From contig NZ_JADJNN010000001.1 in NCBI RefSeq assembly GCF_016714285.1, positions 806,001 to 870,000 on the forward strand: a stretch of DNA of 64,000 nt, read 5' to 3'. Made by a program: the position numbers and the translations under genes. Position 1 is the stretch's first letter; each line of letters opens with the position of its first letter. The notes under the pieces are model-generated. The model did no database searches. It was given only the letters and a program-made list of their open reading frames with translations, and was not told where the DNA came from. Source of the stretch: Nannocystis sp. (GTDB taxonomy: Bacteria; Myxococcota_A; Polyangia; Nannocystales; Nannocystaceae). Positions 58,062-64,000 of the stretch are shown in pieces.

Positions 58062-60035
58062 ATGTCGCACAGCAAGCCTCGCCTCGGGTTGTCCTCTCTG
58101 CTCCGCCAGAGCCTCGCGCTGCACGCCGGCGGCTGGGGACGCGGCTTCCTGCTGGGGCTCGTGCTCGCGGCCTGCGGGCGCAGCGAATATGCCACGCCCT
58201 GCAGCTCCGACGCTGAATGCGGCGACGGCTCGGTGTGCACGCCCGAGGGCGTGTGCGTCGAGATCGAGGCCGAGTGTGTGCTCGACAGCGAGTGCGACGC
58301 CGGCGAGAAGTGCCTCGATTACAAGTGCGTCGAGCCGCAGGTCTGCGACGACAACCTCGAGTGTCCGCCGGGCCAGCTGTGCGTGCGCGACAACCCGGAC
58401 GACGACCTCGGCGTGTGCGAGGGCGACACCAGCTGCCCGCCCTGCCCCGCCGGCACCGAGTGCAACGGCAACGGGCAGTGCGTGCCGACCGAACCAGGCC
58501 CCTGCGAGTTCGACTTCGAGTGTCCCGAGGGACAGGTCTGCATCGACGGCGTGTGCGGCACATCGCAGCAGTGCACGCAGGACTTCGAGTGCCCGCAGGG
58601 CCAGGTCTGCATCGACGGCTTCTGCGCCCAGCCCTTCTGCGAGTTCGACTTCGACTGCGACTTCGGCCAGATCTGCGTCGACGGCAGCTGCATCCCGGAC
58701 AGCGGCTTCTGCGAGTTCGACTCCGACTGCGACTTCGGCCAGATCTGCGTCAACAACTTCTGCACCTTCCCCCAGTGCACCAGCGACTTCGACTGCGGCC
58801 CGGGCGAGGCCTGCATCGACGGTATCTGCCAGTTCAACCCCGAGTGCTTCGAGGACTTCGACTGCCCGCCGGGCAACGTGTGCATCGACTTCAAGTGCAT
58901 CCCGGACGCCGTCGAGTGCATCGACGACAGCCAGTGCCTGCCGGAGGAGCAGTGCGTCGACGGCCTGTGCGTGCCCGACCCGCCGCCGGTGTGCATGGTC
59001 GACGCCGACTGCCCCGACGGTCAGGTCTGCCAGGCCGGGCTGTGCGTCGACGTCCCGCCCGAGTGCGTGACCGACCTCGACTGCATGATGGGCGAGCTGT
59101 GCTTCATGAGCCAGTGCGTGCCGCTGCCGCCGGAGTGCGTGGTCGACGAGCACTGCAAGCCCGAGGACCACTGCGACAACGGCGTGTGCGTGCCCGACGT
59201 GGTGGCCTGCGTCGTCGACGCGGACTGCCCGATCGGCGAGAGCTGCGTGAACAACGTGTGCGTGGCGCCGCCGCCGTGCGTCGTCGACGCGGACTGCCCG
59301 ATCGGCCAGGCCTGCGTCATGAACCAGTGCGTGGTGGTCCCGGAGTGCGTGTTCGACACCGACTGCGCCCCCGGCGAGAAGTGTGACAACGGCACCTGCG
59401 TGCCGGCTGGCTGCGTCGACGATAGCGACTGCCAGCCCGGTGAGATCTGCAACCTGGGCCAGTGCATCCCGGCCCCGGAGTGCGTGGTCGATGCCGACTG
59501 CAACCCCGGCGAGGTGTGCCAGGGCGGCAACTGTGTCGTCCCACCGGAGTGCGTGGTCGACGCCGACTGCAACCCCGGGGAGGTGTGCCAGGGCGGCAGC
59601 TGCGTGGTCCCGCCGCAGTGCGTGGTCGACGCCGACTGCAACCCCGGTGAGACCTGCGTCAACAACGTGTGCGTGCCGCCGCCGGAGTGCACGGAGAACG
59701 CCGACTGCGGCCCGGGCGAGGTGTGCCAGGCGCAGAGCTGCGTGTTCGCGGGCGAGTGCCTGGTCGACGCCAACTGCGCCCCCAACCAGACCTGCGTCGC
59801 AGGCGTGTGCCAGGGCGTGCCCGAGTGCGTCGACGACGTCGACTGCCCGCCGGGCGAGGCCTGCGTGTTCGGCGGCTGCGTGGCGCCCAAGGCCTGCAAG
59901 AAGAACAAGGACTGCGACCAGCAGAACGGCGAGGTGTGCGTCGGGGGCTTCTGCTCCGGCGGCATCATCTGCGTCGACAACGGCGACTGCCCGGCGGGCT
60001 CGGCTTGCTTCGAGAACGCCTGCGTGGCGATCTAA
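58062..60035 (+). CDS. Cys-rich lipoprotein with about twenty-five four-Cys repeats
   Basis: 657 residues. The signal peptide ends in lipobox LVLAAC. The rest is a run of ~22-25-residue units with the pattern C-x3-DxDC-x2-G-x2-C-x4-C (for example ECVVDADCNPGEVCQGG), several of them nearly identical at the DNA level. The spacing resembles dickkopf/EB-module cysteine patterns, and the units are rich in Asp and Glu. It should form a stiff extracellular rod. The last unit before the stop is GSACFENACVAI. The start could also be 58026. A copy of the dispersed palindrome lies at 58521-58534 inside one repeat. Confidence 0.85.
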   Translation: MSHSKPRLGLSSLLRQSLALHAGGWGRGFLLGLVLAACGRSEYATPCSSDAECGDGSVCTPEGVCVEIEAECVLDSECDAGEKCLDYKCVEPQVCDDNLECPPGQLCVRDNPDDDLGVCEGDTSCPPCPAGTECNGNGQCVPTEPGPCEFDFECPEGQVCIDGVCGTSQQCTQDFECPQGQVCIDGFCAQPFCEFDFDCDFGQICVDGSCIPDSGFCEFDSDCDFGQICVNNFCTFPQCTSDFDCGPGEACIDGICQFNPECFEDFDCPPGNVCIDFKCIPDAVECIDDSQCLPEEQCVDGLCVPDPPPVCMVDADCPDGQVCQAGLCVDVPPECVTDLDCMMGELCFMSQCVPLPPECVVDEHCKPEDHCDNGVCVPDVVACVVDADCPIGESCVNNVCVAPPPCVVDADCPIGQACVMNQCVVVPECVFDTDCAPGEKCDNGTCVPAGCVDDSDCQPGEICNLGQCIPAPECVVDADCNPGEVCQGGNCVVPPECVVDADCNPGEVCQGGSCVVPPQCVVDADCNPGETCVNNVCVPPPECTENADCGPGEVCQAQSCVFAGECLVDANCAPNQTCVAGVCQGVPECVDDVDCPPGEACVFGGCVAPKACKKNKDCDQQNGEVCVGGFCSGGIICVDNGDCPAGSACFENACVAI

Positions 60036-60054
60036 GCGTCGCAGGCGTGAAGCG

Positions 60055-60086
60055 AAGCAGAGCCGCCTTCGGGAGCGGCTCTGCTT
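60055..60086 (+). terminator. Terminator hairpin of the Cys-repeat gene
   Basis: 12-bp perfect arms, AAGCAGAGCCGC / GCGGCTCTGCTT, around an 8-nt CTTCGGGA loop, 20 bp after the stop. Only TTGTC follows, so the U-tract is weak. Confidence 0.6.
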
Positions 60087-60192
60087 GTCATGTCGCTCAG
60101 CATGAGCGGACAAAAAGAGAGCCGCCCCCCAACGGGAGCAGCTCTGCTTGTCATGTCGCTCAGCAGCATGAGCGAACAAAAAAAGAGCCGCC
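60071..60192. repeat. Two near-copies of a 56-59-bp terminator-like unit
   Basis: 60071-60126 and 60134-60192 are near-identical (63-bp period; 3-bp insertion in the second). Each holds CTTGTCATGTCGCTCAGCATGAGCG-type inverted repeats and an A-run. Three hairpin regions result between the convergent genes. Confidence 0.8.
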
Positions 60193-60207
60193 CGGTTGGG
60201 CGGCTCT
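60184..60207 (-). terminator. Rho-independent terminator of the 60234-61188 gene
   Basis: 10-bp perfect stem AGAGCCGCCC / GGGCGGCTCT with a 4-nt loop, followed on the minus strand by a run of seven T (60178-60184). A classical intrinsic terminator 27 bp after the stop. Confidence 0.85.
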
Positions 60208-60233
60208 CGCGTTCGTGACGCGTCAGGCGGCGA

Positions 60234-61188
60234 TCAGGCCGGGATGGCGCACACGCCGACATCCTCGAGGCCGGGGGGGATCGGCATCATCGGGTCGAAC
60301 CACTGGACGCACTCGGTCCCCTTCGGGCAGATCGTGTCCTGCTTCGCGAAGTCGCAGAACGGCGAGCAGCAGCCCGTCGCGGCCTTCATGCAGTCCGTCG
60401 AGGCGGCCGTGGTGTTGAGGCAGATGAGGCCCTTGTCGCAGGCGTTGGCGAACATGCAGGGGTCGTTCTGCTTGCCGTTGTCGCCCGAGGCGTCGAGGAC
60501 GCAGATGAACTTGTCCCCGCTCGGGATGCAGAGGTCGGTGCCGTCGCAGTCCTGCAGCAGCGGGTCGCACTCCGGGAGGCAGAGGTTGAGCACGCCTTCG
60601 TTGGCGATGGCGCACTGGAACTCCGCGGGGCAGATGGGCGCCTTCGCGTCGCCCTTGCAGAGGGCGACGCAGATGCCCTCGTTCTTGTCGTTGACGTTCC
60701 AGCACATGTTGCCCTTGGCGCAGTCGTCCATGCCGCTGACGCCGCCGCCCTCGGTGGTGCACACGTCGCCGGCGATCCCGGTGCCGGTCACCTTCACGCA
60801 CTTGGTGGCGTTCCACGCCCCGCCGCCGCCCTCGGCCCAGGCGGTGCACTTCTCGTCGGCGCCCTTGCAGTCCTGCTTGAACACGTCGCACTCGATCGTG
60901 CCACACCCCACCCATGTCGGTCGGGATGATGAAGGTGGCGCCGCCGGTGGGGTCGTCGCTGGTGCTGCCCGGGTCGGAGGTGGCGGGGTCGCCCGACGGA
61001 CCACCGCTGGTGGGCTTGGTCGGGTCGCCAGTGCTGGCGCCGACGCTGGTGGCGCCTTCGGTGTCGCTAGTGCTCGGGTTGGTGGCGGTCGGATTGACGC
61101 CGGTCTCATTGCCCTTGCCACTGTCCCCACAGCCGGCCAGGGTGAAAGCGGTACAGAAGAGGCTCGAAATAAGCAGGTTTCTCGTCAT
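60234..61188 (-). pseudogene. Cys-rich stalked lipoprotein, frameshifted
   Basis: Signal peptide with lipobox TLAGC, a Thr/Ser/Asp/Gly stalk (ATSVGASTGDPTKPTSGGP), then in the first frame GATFIIPTDMGGV and nonsense. A slip near 60903-60911 (a GTGGGGTGTGG stretch) restores a long Cys-rich domain in the other frame: CGTIECDVFKQDCKGADEKC, CVALCKGDAKAPICP, CLPECDPLLQDCDGTDLC, CCSPFCDFAKQDTICPKGTEC, ending GVCAIPA. About twenty Cys in regular pairs. Without the indel the protein would be ~317 residues. A GAGGGA ribosome binding site precedes the ATG at 61188. Confidence 0.75.
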
Positions 61189-61277
61189 GGTGTCCCTCGT
61201 CGTGTGCGGTCTTGTGAACTGAGCCCGCGCTGACCTGGGTGTCCCTTCCCAGATCCGGGCACGGTCGATGAATCACA

Positions 61278-61306
61278 GGATTACATAACCCGCTTTTCAA
61301 GCGCAA
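61278..61306 (-). promoter_or_regulatory. Candidate promoter of the 60234-61188 gene
   Basis: TTGCGC (61301-61306), 17-bp spacer, TAATCC (61278-61283) on the minus strand, in an AT-rich patch of this otherwise GC-rich window. It implies an ~80-nt leader with a GAGGGA site, unlike the leaderless genes. Confidence 0.4.
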
Positions 61307-61436
61307 CTACTTTATTGGCTTTGACACCGTTGGGAGGTGGCAAGAGCCGCACCAGATTTTGTCCAGTGGCTTCATCAGGATCGGGGCTCTTAAGCCGCAC
61401 GACACCGGAGCACGATCGGACCCTCGATGACTATCA

Positions 61437-61465
61437 CGGGCCGCTTGTTTGAAACAAGTCGCCCG
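61437..61465. other. Inverted repeat after the glutamate dehydrogenase gene
   Basis: CGGGC-CG-CTTGTTT-G-AAACAAG-TC-GCCCG: inner 7-bp and outer 5-bp arms separated by a 2-nt mismatch. 20 bp after the stop of glutamate dehydrogenase. No U-tract. It may be a terminator or a regulator-binding site. The rest of 61189-61485 shows no gene. Confidence 0.5.
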
Positions 61466-61485
61466 TGTGCAGACCCTGTCTGCGC

Positions 61486-64000
61486 CTACAGGAGGCGGCG
61501 CAGGTGCTGGTCGAGCATGACGATGCCGGGGATCGTGACGCCGCTCTCGAGGTTGGCGATCGCCTGGGCCCGCACGAACTCGAGGCCCTGGCGGTGGATC
61601 ATGCCGGCGACGTCGTCGCCCTGGACGGCGAGGACCATCTTGCCGAGGTGGAGGTCGAGCTGGCGTGACAGCGCCTTGGCGGCCGGGCCGTCCCACGGCG
61701 ACTGGAACACCATGCGGTTCAGGGCCTCCTGGAGCAGCGGGATCTGCATCTCGCTGGCGAGGTGCAGGCGCAGGCGCAGGATCTCCAGCGCGTCGCGGCC
61801 GGTCTCGTCGGCGACCCGCAGCGACTCGAGCACGTCGGTGAAGTAGGCGAGCCCGGCGAGCTTGACCGCGAGCGCGTGCGGCAGGCCGCTGTTCTCGAAC
61901 TCGGCGACGTGGGCGGCGAGCTGGGTCTGCTGGGCGCCGCCCATGGCCTCGCCGATGCGCCGGAGCAGGTCGCGGGCGCGCTCGATCTTCCGCTGCTCGA
62001 AGGGCAGCGCGGTGCCGCGGTCGAGGAGGTCGTAGCTGGCCTCCTCGAGCGCGCCCTCGATGAGGGACATGGCCCGGTAGACGGCGTCCTGACGCAGCTT
62101 GTCCTCGCAGGCGTAGAGGTCGCGGCGGATGACCTCGATGTCGCCGGCCTGGGCCGCGGACATGTACGCCTCGGCGATGTCGCTGGCGCTGCGGCGGGTG
62201 CTGGTCAGCAGCTCCGGGAAGAAGGTCGCGCCGGCGTTGTCGATGATGTGGTTGACGACCATCGTGGTCGCGATCTCGCGGCGCAGCAGGTGGCTCTGGA
62301 CCGCCTGCCCGGCCCCCTCGACGATGACGGCCGGGAAGTACTCGCGGACCATGCGATCGACGAGGCCCTCGGAGAGCGGCTTCTCGTCGAGCAGGGTGCG
62401 GTAGGCGATCATCTTCGAGTAGGCGCACAGCGCCGAGGCGTCGCACTTGAACAGGCCGCCGCCCTTGCGGCTGCGGATCGCCAGCTCGTCCTCGGTGGGC
62501 AGGCCGAAGCTGTCCGGGTTGAAGGGCACGCTGGCGACCAGGTAGCTGAGCGTGCGGCTGTAGCGGAACACGTCCTTGCGGCTGCGGCGGACGTCGAAGC
62601 TGACCATGCGGCTCTGCGAGCGGTTGTTGGCCAGCACGGCGTCGCAGACGGCGACCTCGGCGGCGCGCAGCAGCTCGTTGCGGCGGTCGCGGGTCACGGC
62701 CCCGGTCGCCAGCAGCGGGGCGAACAGGATCTTGATGTTGACCTCGTGGTCGGAGGTGTCGACGCCGCCCGAGTTGTCGAGGAAGGAGGTGTAGTTCTGG
62801 CCGCCGGCGCGGGCGTAGGCGACGCGACCGCGGTCGGTGATCGCCAGGTTGGCGCCCTCGGTCATGACCCGGCAGCGCAGCTGGTTGGAGTTCACGCGCA
62901 CGGCGTCGTTGGTCTTGTCGCCGACGTCGGCGTGGGTCTCGTCCTTGCTCTTCACGTAGGTGCCGATGCCGCCCATCCACAGCAGGTCGACCTTGATGGT
63001 GAGGATCGCCCGGATCGCGTCCTCGCCGGAGACGACCTGCTCCGGCCCGAAGCCGAGCAGCACGCGGGCCTCGGGCGAGAGCTCGAGCGCCTTGGCGTTG
63101 CGCATGAAGATGCCGCCGCCCTTGGACAGGAGGGCCGTGTCGTAGTCGGTCCACTGCGAGCGCGGCAGCTTGAACAGGCGCTCGCGCTCGCCGTAGCTGC
63201 GCGCGGTGTCGGGGTCGGGGTCGACGAAGATGTGGACGTGGTTGAAGGCGGCGAGCAGCTTGACGCTGCGGCTGCGCAGCAGGCCGTTGCCGAACACGTC
63301 GCCGCTCATGTCGCCGACGCCTGCGGCGGTGATGACATCGGACTCGGGGTCGATGCCCAGCTCGCGGAAGCAGCGCTTGGTGGTCTCCCAGGCGCCGCGG
63401 GCGGTGATGCCGGTCTCCTTGTGGTCGAAGCCGTTGGAGCCGCCGGAGGCGAAGGCGTCGTCGAGCCAGAACTTGGCCGCCATGCTGACCTTGTTGGCGG
63501 TGTCCGAGAGGTGGGCGGTGCCCTTGTCGGCGGCGACGACGAGGTACGGATCGGGGCCCTCGCTGTGGAGGATGCCCTCCGGGGTGACGAGCTTGCCGTC
63601 GACCACGTTGTCGGTGACCGAGAGCAGGGCCTCGACGAACAGCTGGTAGTACTTGTCGCCGGCGGCGCGCAGCTCGTTGCGGTCGGTCGGGGCCTGGCGC
63701 AGCACGAAGCCGCCCTTGGCGCCGACCGGGACGATCAGCACGTTCTTGACCATCTGGGTGGCCATGAGGCCGTGGATCTCGGTGCGGAAGTCGTCGGGGC
63801 GGTCGCTGAAGCGGATGCCGCCGCGGGCCACCTTGCCGCCGCGCAGGTGCACGCCCTCGAAGTCGGGGTGGTAGATCCAGATCTCGCGCAGGGGCTTGGG
63901 ATCGGGGCCGAACGGGATCTTCTGCCCCTCGATCTTGAAGGCCATCGCGGGCGCCTGATCGCGACGGCCGCCGATCGGGGTCGCCTTGATGACGAAGGCG
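61486..64000 (-). CDS. NAD-dependent glutamate dehydrogenase, large type (partial)
   Basis: The frame is open through the right edge, so about 838 C-terminal residues are visible of a ~1,600-residue GDH180-class enzyme. The catalytic core is recognisable: GGKVARGGIRFSDRPDDFRTEI, then MVKNVLIVPVGAKGGFV with the substrate Lys region, AGVGDMSGDVFGNGLLRS in the NAD fold, and MGGIGTYVKSKDETHADVGD. The remainder is the helical C-terminal domain. It oxidises glutamate to 2-oxoglutarate and ammonia with NAD. The missing N-terminal half probably holds ACT-like regulatory segments. Confidence 0.95.
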   Translation of the reverse strand, partial: AFVIKATPIGGRRDQAPAMAFKIEGQKIPFGPDPKPLREIWIYHPDFEGVHLRGGKVARGGIRFSDRPDDFRTEIHGLMATQMVKNVLIVPVGAKGGFVLRQAPTDRNELRAAGDKYYQLFVEALLSVTDNVVDGKLVTPEGILHSEGPDPYLVVAADKGTAHLSDTANKVSMAAKFWLDDAFASGGSNGFDHKETGITARGAWETTKRCFRELGIDPESDVITAAGVGDMSGDVFGNGLLRSRSVKLLAAFNHVHIFVDPDPDTARSYGERERLFKLPRSQWTDYDTALLSKGGGIFMRNAKALELSPEARVLLGFGPEQVVSGEDAIRAILTIKVDLLWMGGIGTYVKSKDETHADVGDKTNDAVRVNSNQLRCRVMTEGANLAITDRGRVAYARAGGQNYTSFLDNSGGVDTSDHEVNIKILFAPLLATGAVTRDRRNELLRAAEVAVCDAVLANNRSQSRMVSFDVRRSRKDVFRYSRTLSYLVASVPFNPDSFGLPTEDELAIRSRKGGGLFKCDASALCAYSKMIAYRTLLDEKPLSEGLVDRMVREYFPAVIVEGAGQAVQSHLLRREIATTMVVNHIIDNAGATFFPELLTSTRRSASDIAEAYMSAAQAGDIEVIRRDLYACEDKLRQDAVYRAMSLIEGALEEASYDLLDRGTALPFEQRKIERARDLLRRIGEAMGGAQQTQLAAHVAEFENSGLPHALAVKLAGLAYFTDVLESLRVADETGRDALEILRLRLHLASEMQIPLLQEALNRMVFQSPWDGPAAKALSRQLDLHLGKMVLAVQGDDVAGMIHRQGLEFVRAQAIANLESGVTIPGIVMLDQHLRRLL

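Noticed and set aside
57777..60179. A ~800-codon N-terminal extension of the beta-barrel gene
   Set aside because: It is antisense to the Cys-repeat gene at 58062, and a signal peptide begins at 57776.

Overview
The window is very GC-rich chromosomal DNA with dense genes on both strands and no rRNA, tRNA, phage or insertion sequence that I can see. The gene content points to Myxococcota, and within it to a Nannocystis-like lineage. The signs are many lipoproteins with Ser/Thr/Pro/Gly stalks, cysteine-rich 'CGDG...CDDGN' (DUF4215-type) repeat proteins, Hanks-type Ser/Thr kinases (one with a long TPR tail), a DUF2378-like protein, FHA-ABC transporters, Tex, Lon and a large NAD-dependent glutamate dehydrogenase. 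The species call is inference; no marker gene fixes it.

Layout. 1-3569 (minus): an operon of a GldF/GldG-like fused ABC permease (cut by the left edge), its ATPase and a TPR lipoprotein, with 4-bp overlaps. 3783-9542 (minus): lipoprotein, DUF2378-like protein, Tex, then an ECF sigma factor with an overlapping membrane protein that is probably its anti-sigma partner. 9639-14053 (minus): acyl carrier protein, orphan beta-class DNA methyltransferase, double-FHA ABC transporter. 14185-20901: small lipoprotein (plus), two exported or membrane proteins (minus), Lon (plus). 20932-24135: lipoproteins and a Ser/Thr kinase (minus), one lipoprotein gene broken. 24192-32899 (plus): TPR protein, lipoprotein, metallophosphoesterase, YbjN-like protein, a broken LysR gene, a UbiA-family prenyltransferase, and cystathionine beta-synthase followed by cystathionine gamma-lyase/synthase (transsulfuration). 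32967-36248: a divergent pair of radical SAM genes, the second joined in frame to an aldo/keto reductase. 36347-45575: DUF4215 protein, membrane glycosyltransferase, PspA, DNA polymerase III delta', DUF962, HEAT, RarA and DUF423 genes. 45691-48687: Ser/Thr kinase with TPRs. 48827-61188: a surface-protein region with a DUF4215 lipoprotein, SMI1/TPR-like protein, lipoproteins, a sigma-like protein, an M1-peptidase-like/beta-barrel outer-membrane protein and a protein made of many 4-Cys repeats. 61486-64000 (minus): glutamate dehydrogenase, cut by the right edge.

Two genome-wide patterns stand out. (1) A short palindromic element, roughly CCTGTCC(C)-N2-4-(G)GGACAGG with a right-arm variant GGGCCAGC, recurs more than 25 times, both between genes and in frame inside genes. 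It builds protein tails, supplies a hairpin between convergent genes, and forms the linker that joins the radical SAM gene to the aldo/keto reductase. (2) At least 15 genes have a TANNNT hexamer (often TATCCT) only 6-9 bp before the start codon, which fits leaderless mRNAs driven from a -10 element just upstream of the gene.

Five loci carry frameshifts that interrupt otherwise convincing reading frames. These may be real decay, or indel errors in the assembly, and I cannot tell which from sequence alone.
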